Assembly: GCA_949825065.1 (NCBI GenBank)
Contig: OX463848.1
Coordinates: 44,593,601 to 44,657,600, forward strand
Length of the DNA: 64,000 nucleotides
Direction: 5' to 3'
DNA from: Odontocerum albicorne
Taxonomy: Eukaryota; Arthropoda; Insecta; Trichoptera; Odontoceridae
Shown: positions 10,922-22,780 of the stretch, one piece after another
Layout: the number at the start of each line of letters is the position of its first letter
Position numbering within the stretch: position 1 is the stretch's first letter
Position numbers and translations under genes: made by a program
Notes under the pieces: generated by a model
What the model saw: only the letters and a program-made list of their open reading frames with translations
Database searches by the model: none
Told to the model about the DNA's origin: nothing

Positions 10922-11248
10922 AAGTTAGTAGTTAGACTCCACCTTAAAGTTAGTAGTTAGACTCCACCTTAAAGTTAGTAGTTAGACTCCACCTTAAAGT
11001 TAGTAGTTAGACTCCACCTTAAAGTTAGTAGTTAGACTCCACCTTAAAGTTAGTAGTTAGACTCCACCTTAAAGTTAGTAGTTAGACTCCACCTTAAAGT
11101 TAGTAGTTAGACTCCACCTTAAAGTTAGTAGTTAGACTCCACCTTAAAGTTAGTAGTTAGACTCCACCTTAAAGTTAGTAGTTAGACTCCACCTTAAAGT
11201 TAGTAGTTAGACTCCACCTTAAAGTTAGTAGTTAGACTCCACCTTAAT
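10922..11248. repeat. 25-bp tandem array (13 near-identical copies)
   Basis: The unit is aaagttagtagttagactcc followed by acctt. Copies are essentially identical, so the array is recent or strongly homogenised. Confidence 0.97.
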
Positions 11249-11423
11249 CAATTTAAATGTTTAACTCGTTGCAGTCATGATTTTGCCCGAGGCATAGCAC
11301 TACAACATGCACTGGACACAAAACAATTTACGTTTTGAAGTGCATCTAATTGAAGTTTCTTGAATGCGGCCTTATTAGGTTACAGCTAACTTGATGCGGC
11401 CTTCCAACGTAAAACCCAACATA

Positions 11424-11944
11424 AAATTTTCAACGTCTTTCCAATCATGAATTAGCGCTACGCTCAAACAGAGATTGTTTATTGGTCTTTCCAGTTCACC
11501 GCTCCTCTTTCTTTACGTTGTCCTTTACTGTCCATGCAGTGAGACTCTGGAATCAGTTACAAACCAATATAAGACTCGCTCCGTCCTTGGCATGCTTTAA
11601 GAAGCGACTGAAAAAACTCTTAATTTCTAGTCAATAAAATAACGTGTTTCATTCCTGAATTTTTTTTCCTTGCCTTTCCACCATCCCTTCCTTTCCTTTT
11701 GATTGACGATATCTCACTTTATATGAAAAATAATGTTCGGGTGATTGTCCGTCTTTGTGGGGTTCGTAGGCATGTGCTCACGTATATCTTTATGGATTTC
11801 TTGGGGATGGATAGTCATTTGAATGATTTATGCGACCACGTAACTTGCTTCATTTAATTTTGTCTGGTTGGTTGGAAGAGATTGCCGCCTGGCAATAATC
11901 CCGCCAGATTGTATTTGCAATAAAAGTGTTAAATAAAGAAATAA
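11424..11944 (+). mobile_element. LINE 3' end, copy 1 (Jockey/CR1-like C-terminus)
   Basis: The segment near 11540-11635 encodes VRLWNQLQTNIRLAPSLAC and FKKRLKKLLISSQ, the closing motif of many LINE ORF2 proteins. The 3' UTR ends ctggttggttggaagagatt...aataaagaaataaa, a tail shared with the local SINE. It is about 90% similar by eye to 41800-42306. The upstream RT is absent. Confidence 0.85.
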
Positions 11945-11945
11945 A

Positions 11946-12372
11946 TGAAACCTTCCCTACCCCTGTATTGGACGTATCAATCTATTCTAAAACCTTCCCT
12001 ACCTCTGTCCTGTACGTATCGATCTATTCTAAAACCTTCCCTACCTCTGTCCTGGACGTATATATCTATTCTAAAACCTTCCCTACCCCTGTCCTGGACG
12101 TATCGATCTATTCTAAAAACTTCCCTACCTCTGTCCTAGACATATCGATCTATTCTAAAACCTTCCCTACCTCTGTCCTGGACGTATCTATCTATTCTAA
12201 AACCATCCCTATCTCTGTACTGTACGTATCGATCTATTCTAAAACCTTCCCTACCTCTGTCCTGGACGTATATATCTATTCTAAAAACTTCCCTACCTCT
12301 GTCCTAGACATATCGATCTATTCTAAAACCTTCCCTACCCCTGTCCTGGACGTATCAATCTATTTTAAAAAG
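11946..12372. repeat. 42-bp tandem array (about 10 copies)
   Basis: The unit is ccttccctacctctgtcctg followed by gacgtatcgatctattctaa aa. It begins immediately after the LINE tail at 11944. The unit length is a multiple of three, which produces the open frame over it. No gene is inferred. 12373-12790 holds nothing recognisable. Confidence 0.95.
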
Positions 12373-12789
12373 ATGATTCAGACGATAAAACTGTTATTGT
12401 CGAGTTAACATATAACGCACCCAATGCAGTATCTCTACTTAAAGTAAATACTCGTAGGTAAATATTTGTAACAGTAAAATCACAGATTACCTCCAAGTTA
12501 GCCTTAATATTGTGCAATGTTTATCCTATCCTGGCAATCCAACGTTTACTGTACTGTAGATTAAGATATGATATCATGTTTAATACGTTGATTAGTTAAG
12601 TTAAATTTATTTTTTACATTTCATTTTATTTATTTATGTGACAAATATCGACAATGTGTACATATGTTATAGTCACTCCTGTAAACTAAACATTTGCCTG
12701 TATCTTAGTCGAACCATAAAAACATTACAAATATTATTTTTACCGATTGTTAATTAAAAATAATCTTTAACTTAATAAGTTTTGAGGCC

Positions 12790-13188
12790 TCTTTAAGAGT
12801 GTGTACCACGTGCGTCAACCCTTGGCGTACTTTACGAGTGTGTACCACGTGCGTAAATCCTTGGCGTACTTTACGAGTGTGTACCACGTGCGTAAATCCT
12901 TGGCGTACTTTACGAGTGTGTACCACGTGCGTCAACCCTTGGCGTGCTTTACGAGTGTGTACCACGTGCGTCAACCCTTGGCGTGCTTTACGAGTGTGTA
13001 CCACGTGCGTCAACCCTTGGCGTGCTTTACGAGTGTGTACCACGTGCGCCAATTCTTGGCGTACTTTACGAATGTGTACCACTTGCGTCAACCCTTGGCT
13101 TACTTTGCGAGTGTGTACCATGTGCGTCAACCCTTGGCGTACTTTACGAGTGTGTACCATGTGCGTCAACCCTTGGCGTATTCACAAT
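12790..13188. repeat. 39-bp tandem array (10 copies), most with CACGTG
   Basis: The unit is gtgtgtaccacgtgcgtcaa followed by cccttggcgtactttacga. Seven of ten units keep the palindrome CACGTG. The last three are altered to cacttg or catgtg. Open frames in three phases arise from the unit length. Confidence 0.95.
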
Positions 13189-13286
13189 CTCCTGTATATA
13201 TTTTTCAAAAATATATTGAATTTAAGAGTTTACGCAACTATTCACTGCAAATGAATCAAATTATATGAAGACTTCACACATATTCT

Positions 13287-13448
13287 GCGACCTGTGTGAT
13301 CTAGTTGACAGAAGTTATGGGTTCGATTCCCGTTGGAACCCAGATTTAAATAAAAAATCCAGTCTGGTTTTCATTTAAGGCCCCTTTACCATATTTCTAG
13401 TTGGTTGAAAGATATTGCCACATGATAATAAGCCCGCCAGGTTGTACT
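13287..13448 (+). repeat. tRNA-derived SINE copy 2
   Basis: The copy has the B-box-like gggttcgattcccgttggaa, the body ccagtctggttttcattta, and a tail tagttggttgaaagatattg...agcccgccaggttgt that matches the LINE 3' end. The 5' part of the tRNA-like head is degraded. Confidence 0.75.
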
Positions 13449-14040
13449 ATATACAACAAAATAGTGCTTAAAACGTTGTTTAATTAATTGATTGAGAAGG
13501 TACAAAAAAAATATCTACGATATCTCTATCACTATGAGTGAGTTTGGTGTCTATCTGTGGCTTTATCCTACCCAGTTTCTGCTGGGCATGCTTGGGTATA
13601 ACTCCTTGAGCGTAAGAAGAGATCTGCGTCTCCTAGTATAAGTCGTCAAACTCGTTCGAGGAGTTGTGAGCTGTCCAGCATTACTACAAAGATTAGCGTT
13701 AAATGTTCCTAACAATTACACTAGATAGCGCCGGCAAGAACTGTTCTCAATAACATACGCAAGAACGGGTCTTCTAGCCGCTATGTCTGTTGGAAGGGCC
13801 CTAACTCTTTTGAACGGGACTGCTTCGGATATTGACATATTTCATATCACATTACCAAAAGCAAAAGTAAATTTTCTTCTAAGATTGAGCGCGTTAGAAA
13901 GCACTCATCAACGTACTTACGTGACTTTGAATATATGTATGTGTAACATATGTTTGTGTATATGCACATGCATTATTTATTATTTTATATGTTTTTTTTT
14001 ATTATAGTGTGTATATACATATATTTAAATACACTTCAAA
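13449..14040. other. Unannotated stretch
   Basis: No supported gene or repeat. A short open frame at 13783 lacks recognisable motifs. Confidence 0.4.
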
Positions 14041-14195
14041 AACACATAAATGGCAGAAAATACATTTAAGATAGAAGCTATCAAAAGGTCTGGGCTCATC
14101 TAATAACAACCCCTCGGCCAAGATACACCCCACCAATATAGGGCGAGCCCAGCCACGGGGAAACCAGATAATTTTCAGCCTACACTCTTGCACAT
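14041..14195 (-). repeat. Dispersed module M, copy 1
   Basis: The module contains ggtctgggctcatctaata, then cggccaagatacaccccacc and tagggcgagcccagccacgg. Similar modules lie at 14650, 20735 (inverted), 39430 and 39660. The 39.4 kb copy is preceded by an (aaat)n run and a tttattgac sequence, which suggests the 3' tail of a minus-strand retroelement. Confidence 0.7.
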
Positions 14196-14283
14196 GTAGA
14201 ATAAGAAGAAGAAAAAACAGAAAATGAATAGATGGCAGAAAAAAAACAAATCCATAAATACCACCTCAGATTAATTCAAACAA

Positions 14284-14652
14284 ATAAATAAAGGTTCCTT
14301 GACAATGTGTACATGTACTCGTATACAATAAATTCATTCCGAGTATCGCACATTTATCTCAAAAGAAACAGGAAAATAAATAAAGGTTCCTTGACAATGT
14401 GTACATGTACTCGCATACAATAAATTCATTCCGAGTATCGCACATTTATCTCAAAAGAAACAGGAAAATAAATAAAGGTTCCTTGACAATGTGTACATGT
14501 ACTCGTATACAATAAATTCATTCCGAGTATCGCACATTTATCTCAAAAGAAACAGGAAAATAAATAAAGGTTCCTTGACAATGTGTACATGTACTCGCAT
14601 ACAATAAATTCATTCCAAGTATCGCACATTTATCTCAAAAGAAACAGCAAAA
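14284..14652. repeat. 92-bp tandem array (4 copies)
   Basis: The unit starts aaggttccttgacaatgtgt and includes cattccgagtatcgcacatt. Start-to-start distance is exactly 92 bp (14291, 14383, 14475, 14567). It lies between two copies of module M. Confidence 0.95.
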
Positions 14653-14780
14653 AATGCATTTAAGATAGAAGACATTAAAAGGTTCGGGGTCGTCCCATAA
14701 CATTCCCACGGCCGAGATACACCCCGCTAATGTAGGGCGAGCCCAATCGCAAGGACATCGGGGAGATGAACCGATGTAAT
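14650..14780 (-). repeat. Dispersed module M, copy 2
   Basis: Has cacggccgagatacaccccg and tagggcgagcccaatcgcaa, the same order as copy 1 with substitutions. Confidence 0.7.
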
Positions 14781-14999
14781 GCTGAGTGGAGTTCCCTTCG
14801 GAAATTACTGACTCGATTTTCATCGCGGTACCACAGAACGTGCTCTGCAGATTGGTCCAGATGGCCGCAAAAATTGCAACAGAACGAAAAGACAAGATTA
14901 AAATGAATTATTCATTAAAGCTCCCATGGACAGAGAAAAATTGGGTAGTCCAATAGTTTGGGTGTACCCACGGGGAACCGAGGCGTGGCATGTGTGTTT

Positions 15000-15360
15000 T
15001 ACAAAGATTTATTTAAAACACACACATACCATCATACTGTCTCCCTATTAGAATAGGTAGAAAAAAGAGAACTGCATAATTTCATAACGAAACTCACACC
15101 ATTGCCCTAATCTATAACATACACCTCATACAGCTCCTTCGATTTCTCTGACTTTTACATTTCCTTATTTCAAAATATCGTAGTTTCAAAATATTATACT
15201 TTCCTTGGTCTTCATCTAGCACACCTTACACTCACATGTGCACTGTGTATTTGTTGTGTTAGTATGGTTTCATTCATTCGTTCCACGTGCCCAAACAATC
15301 TCTCAGAGTAGTCTTCTTCATCTTACACAACACATCAACCTTAAGTTCACACTCATCCCT
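15000..15360 (-). pseudogene. LINE C-terminal remnant, minus strand
   Basis: The block cattcattcgttccacgtgc and ccaaacaatctctcagagt resembles 22880-22980. Read on the minus strand the two give degraded versions of the C-terminal FGHVxR region of LINE reverse transcriptases. Weak and without clear boundaries. Confidence 0.45.
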
Positions 15361-15362
15361 TA

Positions 15363-15522
15363 TCATTTTTTTTTAACCTGGCGAGTTTATTGACATGTGG
15401 CAATCTCTTCCAACCGACCAGAAAGATGTTTTTATAGGCCCTAAGTGTTAACCAGACTGGAATCCTATTAAAAAAATCTGGGTTCCAGCGGGGATCGAAC
15501 CCGCAACCTCCGGATCGGTTCA
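15363..15522 (-). repeat. tRNA-derived SINE copy 3 (5'-truncated)
   Basis: Read on the minus strand it has ggttgcgggttcgatccccg (intact B box), a body matching copies 1 and 2, the tail tctggtcggttggaagagat, and an A-run (the plus-strand T-run at 15367). The A-box half is missing, consistent with 5' truncation on insertion. Confidence 0.82.
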
Positions 15523-15551
15523 TTCTGTCATACATAGTCACCCCATGTATT

Positions 15552-15601
15552 CTAATAAATGCTTTAGAAATGTCTAAGTTCACACATTTCTAAAGCATTT
15601 A
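15552..15601. repeat. Short perfect inverted repeat (hairpin)
   Basis: The arm aataaatgctttagaaatgt is followed after about 10 bases by acatttctaaagcatttatt. Function unknown. Confidence 0.8.
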
Positions 15602-15779
15602 TTCGCCTCTTTTCACTCTAGTTCCACGTCTACGTTTCACTCTCTTTACAAGTGATGGATAGCTTGTTCGGAGTTTCGGTCCGATGGTAGGACACCTTAC
15701 TCCTTCATCGGATAAGTTCTGACTGTTAAAATATTTATTGGAAATTTTTGGATATATCAAAGTTGCTACCAAAATATGA

Positions 15780-15935
15780 TTTTGGTCTATCATGTTAGCT
15801 AATTTTGATAATATCCGGTTCAAGTATATATGTTTTAATGCCCCAAACTTTGTTTTATATCGCTACACGCCGTTTAATATTCCTCGTCACTCTTCCACCA
15901 TCTGAGAAAAAAGTACCTAATATATAGCAGAATTC
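15780..15935 (-). pseudogene. LINE reverse-transcriptase remnant
   Basis: The minus strand gives YLGTFFSDGGRVTRNIKRRV, the same block as FSDDGKVNRNIERCVA at 9460. It therefore belongs to that LINE family and is broken by stops. Confidence 0.65.
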
Positions 15936-16013
15936 TTCAACGAGTTTTCAAGGTTCACATAAAATGTTACTTTTTTAAATTAAATTATTATCAGAAGTAG
16001 GGGTTGGGTTTCT

Positions 16014-17048
16014 TTAACGTTTCCCTTCTGGTGCTAAAAAAATCGCGCGTTCCGGTGCTGTGTATTCAATACACATGTAAAAATGGGCGATTTAAAATTG
16101 GAAAAATAAGAATATTCATAGTCAATCGCTTAAATTAATTAAATTTGAAGTCAAAAGTGACCATAATTGAAATTTTATTAATGAAAATATGAAAAAAAAC
16201 ATCGCCCGACGTTCACAAAACGGGCGAAACGACCACCTCGAACGAAAGCCCGCGAGCTACTGAAGCGAGCAAACTGAGATTCTATTTCTGGCGTTCCCAT
16301 GTACCGAAGTAGAGTGAGAGTGAGACGTGAATAGCGTCGCTTCCTCACTCATAGCGGTTTTTTAGAATGAATATACCTGCGTCACACACTGACACACGTT
16401 TGATTGAATTGGTGAATTTCTTCCCGATTTTCATAAAATATCTCTGATATTGCCGATAAGTGCTAATTATTATGTTTGTGTTTCTGTGTGTTTTTCTTTT
16501 TTTTGTTTTGAATTTGTTTTGATTTTTATTCTTATGATTGTGTGCAGTATATTGTGGGATGAATATTTTTGGTCTTTCTGGAGCGATAATGTGTGAGGAG
16601 TTGAGTTTCGCAGGATGTTTCCAGTTGTAGTTGAGTGTCACTGTTTGTCAGGTTGATGAGAGCGTGCAACGGGGTTTTTTGTGTTATCAAAAATCGGAAA
16701 GAAGTATCGATTTATTTTTTCATGCTAAATATCCTCAGTGAGATACAGGCAAAAGCCTAGTTTACTGGGGATACGACAAATGAAAGGCAACAAACCCAGA
16801 TCCATTAAAATTATATGTCCAAATCAAATTACCTGTGTTTTTTCTCAAATTGTGTATATTTCTTGTCATGTGTAATAATAATAATAATAATTATTATTAT
16901 TATTCATATTATTTGTTCATTCAATGTGTAAATGTATTACGGAGGAATACCTAAAATCTGAACCCAGTATTGATTATATTTATAGAGATATTAAAGTTTT
17001 TAGAAGCAATGTGTACTAGTTACACATCACAGAAAAGGAAGGGTTTAA
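16014..17048. mobile_element. TTAA-flanked MITE family B, copy 1, with internal insertion
   Basis: TTAA lies at both ends (16014-16017 and 17045-17048). The ends are piggyBac-like inverted repeats, cgtttcccttctggtgct on the left and the complement of cacagaaaaggaagggtt on the right. Shared internal landmarks are ccggtgctgtgtattcaata and aagcaatgtgtactagttac. An insert at about 16472-16869 accounts for its larger size relative to the 609-bp copy at 51415. Confidence 0.82.
16472..16869 (-). repeat. Insert in MITE copy, homologous to 59650-60440 (empty site)
   Basis: In reverse complement this segment contains acatgacaagaaatatacac, then aatggatctgggtttgttgc and actaggcttttgcctgtat. The same blocks flank the LINE insertion at 59695-60298 and are uninterrupted here. 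Probably the tail of a retroelement. Boundaries are approximate. Confidence 0.65.
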
Positions 17049-17328
17049 TAAAAGGTTTGCATCCCCAAAAACACCGAGAAAAAAAGTCACTTGACTGTAA
17101 CGATGCAGTTGGAGTGCCTCAGTCAGCTGTTGGACCAAGATAGTCCGGTCGGATGGTCACAGCGGCACTTATTTAAATTATATCTTCACTACAACTGTTG
17201 TTTACTTACGTACTCAGCACAGCTGTTGTAATCATGAAACCAGGTTTTAGTACATTCTTGACACTGTTCAGTGGCCTAGGCAAACGCCCAACCAAAATAA
17301 TATTATATGTTTTGTTTTATTTGAAATA

Positions 17329-18190
17329 CAGACGACCCTCGACTTTCGCACATAATTGGTTCGTGAAAATGTGAGCGAATGTTGAATGTTCGAAAGTAGA
17401 GGGATGTAAAAAAAAAACAAAAAATTGTATTTTAAAATAACATATTTACTTGTCAATAATGTATTAAAAATATTTATTTATCAATATACTCGTACAATAC
17501 ACAATTATGTTAACGAGGGGTGTTTAAGTGCTTTCAGGTGTTTTCTTTATAAACTTGTCAAGAGTTAGTTGAATACCACCTTTATTTTATTTTCTTGATA
17601 AAGAGTTCTATAACATGCTGTGTCTTTCTCAATCGCCCTACGTACTTGAGATATACGTTCTCCATTGGGATCACATTCTTTCATGATAGTCACAAATTTG
17701 TCAAGATTCATGAAGGATTCATTCATATTTTTTATTGTCAAAGTCTTGACGATTTTATCAGCTTCTTCTTCCTCACTTTCATTGTGTATTTCATTTAACT
17801 CTTGTTGCTCAATTAAGTATTCATTTGACAGAGGTACTGAGTGAGATTCAATCAACTCATTAACATCTTCGTTGTTGACGTCCAAGTTTAGTTCATTCAT
17901 TAGGCTAACTATTTTATCTGTGATAGTTTCCAGAGTTTCTTGAGAATTTATAAAATCACTGATCAATTGTGGGCATAATTGTTTCCAGGAACCTTTCATT
18001 GTTGACTCTTTTATTTCAGCCCACGAGTCTCCAATATTGTTTATTGCGTTCCATATATTATAGTTCTTCCAAAAAGTGGGAACGACCGCATGGAAGCGAA
18101 GAATTTTTGCATTATCGACAAAAATCTTTAATAAATTAATTTTTTTAAATGTACGAAATAGCGAATTGTGCGAAAGTCGAGGGCCACCTG
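17329..18190 (-). mobile_element. Tigger/pogo-like transposon (862 bp) with transposase C-terminal frame
   Basis: Inverted ends cagacgaccctcgactttcg and (complement) caggtggccctcgactttcg are flanked by TA on both sides. On the minus strand 17999-17565 is open and encodes MKGSWKQLCPQLISDF, then DVNELIESHSVPLSNEYLIE, and a 144-residue end. This matches the acidic C-terminal region of Tigger-type transposases. The catalytic DDE part and the DNA-binding domain are missing, so it cannot be autonomous. A second fragment lies at 7130. Confidence 0.85.
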
Positions 18191-18508
18191 TATCTCAATT
18201 CTCTTTCATATCTTCGCGAAAAATTCTGAGATTGTCCAACCAAGTTGGAAAAGTTACTGATGAAGGTTTTACGAAGAAAATACTCGAATATTCGAGGGCA
18301 TCGTCATTGTTGCCGGGCTTCGCGGCTGAGGATCTCCTTACCATTTCGACGCCAATCTTTAGAGGCTCCTCCTTGTCGATCTTCTGTGAGAGAAAAGCCC
18401 GATTATCAGCGCGCACTCTCTCCTGCAGACGTCACGTTCATATGGACCGTAATCAAATCAAAATCTGTATTTTTTCTAATAATATACGTAATGAAGCGCT
18501 ACACGTTA

Positions 18509-19329
18509 TTAACCTTTCCCTTCCTATGCTAAAAAATCCGCACGTTCCGGTGCTGTGTATTCAATACACATGTAAAAATGAACGATTTAAAATTGGAAAA
18601 ATAAGAATATTCATAGCCAATCGCTTAAATTAATAAAATTTGAAGTCAAAAGTGATAATAATTGAAATTTAATTGCTAAAAACATGAAAAAAATATCGGC
18701 CGACGCTCACTAAATAAGCGAAGAGACTACCTCAAATAGATGCTCGAGAGCTACTGAAGGGAGAGAAGCGAGTGAACTGAGATTCTATTTCTTGCGTTTC
18801 CATATACCGAAGTAGAGTGAGACGTGAATAGCGTCACTTCCTCACCCATAGCACTTTTTTAGAATTAATATACCTACGTCACACACTGGCACATGTTTGA
18901 TTGTATTGTTGAATTTATTCCCGATTTTCACAAAATATATCTGATGTGGCCGATAAGTGCTAATTATTATTAATATTATTTTTTTATTCAATGCGTAAAT
19001 GTATTACGGAGGAATACCTAAAATTTGAACCCAGTATTGATTATATTTATTATTAACACTTGCCACCCTGTGATGGATAGTGAGTGACCAGGACTTATAT
19101 TTTATTTGATTATTCGACGTTTTAATACATAATAAAATTACTTTTATAGCTAATTACAAAAAATAATCTAGCAGATTTTGCATAATTTTAATTTAAAATA
19201 TACATTTTTCACTGGACGCTTAGCGTCCAGCACCGTGGCTGGCGAAATTTTTTAGCACAGTAAGGCAAGGGTTAAAGTTTTTAGAAGCAATGTGTACTAG
19301 TTACACAACATAGGGACAGGAAGGGTTAA
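18509..19329. mobile_element. TTAA-flanked MITE family B, copy 2 (about 820 bp)
   Basis: TTAA is present at both ends. The left end is cctttcccttcctatgct and the right end is the complement of cataggacaggaagggtt-type sequence. Internal landmarks match copies 16014 and 51415. A roughly 200-bp segment near 19060-19265 (gcttagcgtccagcaccgtg) is absent from the others. Confidence 0.82.
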
Positions 19330-19708
19330 TAGTTATTTTGTTTTATTTATCGTTATATTTTGTTTTCCACTTTGCAAACTTTGAGTGTGATTACAATAAT
19401 ATTTCTATTGTCCCTCCCCACCACTGAGTAAATGCATGTTATAAGAATAGAATCGCATTATGTGTTTATTAATCACCCAGTCCCGAGGCCATAATCGACG
19501 CACTCTCGCTATCGATGTTTCTAATGCATTTGTAATCATGAAATATTAGCAGGGCTACCTGGCAATTATTGCCAATCTTAAGCACGGTCACTGCCGAGAC
19601 AAAGTTGCAATCTGACAAGGTCTTGACGACCGAGTATCGGCGGTATATCCGTAAGTGGAAACAAGCATCTTTCCACATGCGAGAAGAGGTCAATAAATTC
19701 GCTCACCA

Positions 19709-20349
19709 TTAAAACCCTTCCCTTACGGTGTTAAAATTGAAACGCGTGCTCCGGTGTTGAGTAGTGAGTACGCGATAAAAAATTAGCGATTTTAAATCGG
19801 AAAAATAAGAACATTCATAGATAATCCCCTTAATTAATTATAATTGAAGTTAAAAATTATAATAATTGAGATTTATTTGCTGAAAACATTAAAAAACCAT
19901 CTGGCAACGCTCACGGAACGGGCGTACGTCTAACTTATTTGCAAGCCTAGAAGCTACTGTGGCGCGGAACGACAGTCGCATACCCCGGCGCTTACGCTTA
20001 TGCTTGCGACGTTGAGACAATTCAGCTCCTCGCAATTCAGTGGAGTATGCAAGAGTGAGATGCGAATATAGTGTCGCGCTTCCCGCATACTATTCACCTA
20101 TCGACAAGACACAATGTCGAGGCACTCACAGCGTTTAAATGCGAATTTGTTTCCGATATCTTCACAAAATACCCACGATGTAGTCGATAAATTCTGATTA
20201 ATATTAATATAATTTTTGAAATCAATGCGTAAATATATTATGGAGGAATACCTAAAATCTTAACCTTGTATTTATTATATTTATAGAGATATTGATGGTT
20301 ATTAGAAGCAACGTGTAGAAGATACCCAACACAGGGAAGGAAAGGTTAA
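19709..20349. mobile_element. TTAA-flanked MITE family B, copy 3 (divergent)
   Basis: The element starts ttaaaacccttcccttacgg and ends cacagggaaggaaaggttaa. The internal order matches family B (ataagaacattcatagataa, then ggaggaatacctaaaatctt). It is the most diverged copy. Confidence 0.8.
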
Positions 20350-20734
20350 CTCGAATACATTTTTCAGATCTTTTAATACGCTTATTTATACCCACGAAAA
20401 AAAAGATTTGCTTTTGCCTTCAAAATAGGCCGAAATTGCACTTTTAACTTCTTCATCTTCGTAAATTTCTTCCCTCGATGTTCTTTTTTTCGTGTTTGGG
20501 AATTGAGGGAAGCATTGAGGTGGACATGTGCACAATTTTCCTGAAAGGATACCCTGCAAATTGCAACAGACTAACGAAGTGCCCATATGGCAAAAATGTG
20601 AATAAGGTCTTTTTTTTAAATTTTTTAATAATAATTTTTAATTCATGTTCTTGCTCATGTGTTATTTGAAATTGGTATTGTGTTGATGTTTTGTTTGTGA
20701 TGCGGACTGAAGAACATCTGATATCCTTGCTTGC

Positions 20735-20785
20735 TGGGTTCGCCCTCTATTGGTGGGGGTGTATCTCGACTGGGGGGGGATGTCG
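20735..20785 (+). repeat. Dispersed module M, inverted partial copy
   Basis: Contains gggttcgccctctattggtg and ggggtgtatctcgactgggg, the reverse complement of the core of module M. Confidence 0.55.
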
Positions 20786-22228
20786 ATGAAAACTAAATTT
20801 TGTAAGGTCCATTGTACCGTTGATGAAAACTAAATTTTGTAAGGTTCATTGTACCGTTGATGAAAACTAAATTTTGTAAGGTCCATTGTACCGTCGATGA
20901 AAACTAAATTTTGTAAGGTTTGTAGCGTGTGTCCTAGTAGAACGTGCTGATAATGATGTTGTTGACATCTCTGTATTCGCTTTAGTCGAATTCTGTGTTC
21001 CTTTTCGTTCGGGGTCATCAATTTAGCGGGATGCTTACTTTGATACGTCGTGATGATTTTGATTTGTTTGTATTTAAAATAAAATACGCCGATTCAGGAA
21101 TGCGATAAAAGTGAGAGTGAATAGTCGGTATATAATACACAGAAATGAATGGTCAAGCGAATAATAACAAGTGCCTTTATTCATCGATAAGTAGGTATAT
21201 ATAGAATTTCAGAACGGGACGCGTGAGTGCGTCCGCAGTATATCTCGATCTCACTCCTGCGCGTGCTGAGGTAGTCGCAAGCGCTGCGGATACTACAGTG
21301 GGTAGGATATTTCTGGTCGAAACGGCGAGACGGCGTGATATGTTCTCTTTCTACCTTGGAATGCGATGTAAATATTATTTTCGTGTAAACAGTGTTGACG
21401 TTTCTGGTATGTGACAATTGTACATATCCAGAGGTTGATTCATCGGTCGTTGACCCTGCATGTTAACAATATTTAGGGACGTGGGTACCCTACAGGTTCA
21501 TTGTACCGTCGATGAAAACTAAATTTTGTAAGGTCCATTGTACCGTTGATGAAAACTAAATTTTGTAAGGTCCATTGTACCGTTGATGAAAACTAAATTT
21601 TGTAAGGTTCATTGTACCGTCGATGAAAACTAAATTTTGTAAGGTCCATTGTACCGTTGGTGAAAACTAAATTTTATAAGGTCCATTGTACCGTCGATGA
21701 AAACTAAATTTTATAAGGTCCATTGTACCGTTGATGAAAACTAAATTTTATAAGGTCCATTGTACCGTTGATGAAAACTAAATTTTGTAAGGTCCATTGT
21801 ACCGTTGATTAAAACTAAATTTTGTAAGGTCCATTGTACCGTTGATGAAAACTAAATTTTGTAAGGTTCATTGTACCGTCGATGAAAACTAAATTTTGTA
21901 AGATCCATTGTACCGTTGATGAAAACTAAATTTTGTAAGGTCCATTGTACCGTTGATGAAAACTAAATTTTGTAAGGTTCATTGTACCGTCGATGAAAAC
22001 TAAATTTTGTAAGGTCCATTGTACCGTTGATGAAAACTAAATTTTGTAAGGTTCATTGTACCGTTGATAAAAACTAAATTTTGTAAGGCTCATTGTACCG
22101 TTGATGAAAACTAAATTTTGTAAGGTCCATTGTACCGTTGATGAAAAATAAATTTTGTAAGGTTCATTGTACCGTTGATAAAAACTAAATTTTGTAAGGC
22201 TCATTGTACCGTTGATGAAAACTAAATC
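20783..22228. repeat. 37-bp tandem array (about 23 copies) split by a solo LTR
   Basis: The unit is ttgatgaaaactaaattttg followed by taaggtccattgtaccg. About 3.5 units precede the LTR at 20921-21494 and about 20 follow it. Variants (ttc versus tcc, gtc versus gtt) alternate, suggesting higher-order duplication. Confidence 0.95.
20921..21494. mobile_element. Solo LTR (574 bp), family L, copy 1, TSD GGTT
   Basis: The LTR starts tgtagcgtgtgtcctagtag and ends ggtaccctaca, so the termini are TGTAG...CTACA. GGTT immediately precedes and follows it (20917-20920, 21495-21498). A second copy at 37428 has a different 4-bp duplication. A polyadenylation-like aaaataaaat lies near 21077. No internal retrotransposon coding region is present, so it is a recombined solo LTR, probably of Ty3/gypsy type given the 4-bp TSD. 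Confidence 0.88.
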
Positions 22229-22780
22229 GAACAGCGCTACGCAATATGAATTGTAATTTTATTATTATTATTATTATCCATGAAGATGTTCAGACGGTCT
22301 CGGAAAGAGAAACTGAAGTAAAACAATACACACACTCGTTCTCTAATCGTTATTTGTATAGATAAAGGTTTTAGGGGGAAATAATGATGCTTTGTGAAAT
22401 GGGCAATGCAATGGTTTGCCAGAGAGCGGCCGACAATGCAAACGACGCAGAAAGAAAACTGCGTTAATCTTGTCCTTGGCGTTATCTCGCCTTCAGTTGT
22501 TAACCATTGTTCTTCACCTGAGAACGATAACACCACTAATATTTTATGGATTTCTGCACGTTAAGTAAAATATACATAACTGTTTTAATGTTGCGTAATG
22601 TCAAAGGAAAATGTGCAAGTTTTGTTGAAAAAGTGTGGAAAAAAAACAGTGGATAAAATACTCAAAAACAGTGAATACTATATAGTGATTATTCTGCGTT
22701 CATTTTATACCTGACGGGATAGACAGAGCGCCAGATTTTCCTATCATGAGAAACGTCTTTCGCCTGTTGTACATTAATAC
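22229..22780. other. Unannotated stretch
   Basis: Contains an (att)n run at 22257-22276 and a short open frame on the minus strand without recognisable motifs. Nothing else was seen. Confidence 0.4.

Noticed and set aside
12750..13268. Overlapping frames in several phases over the 39-bp array
   Set aside because: Several phases are open at once on the same repeat, which is expected from repetition and not from coding.
17595..18633. Plus-strand frames around 17.6-18.6 kb, including a 185-codon one
   Set aside because: They are shadows of the Tigger-like element on the other strand and of MITE B. They cross element boundaries and show no domain.
21181..21417. Minus-strand 78-codon frame repeated at 37687-38013
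   Set aside because: Both copies lie inside the solo LTR. The conservation is explained by the repeat, and LTRs of this size do not normally encode proteins.
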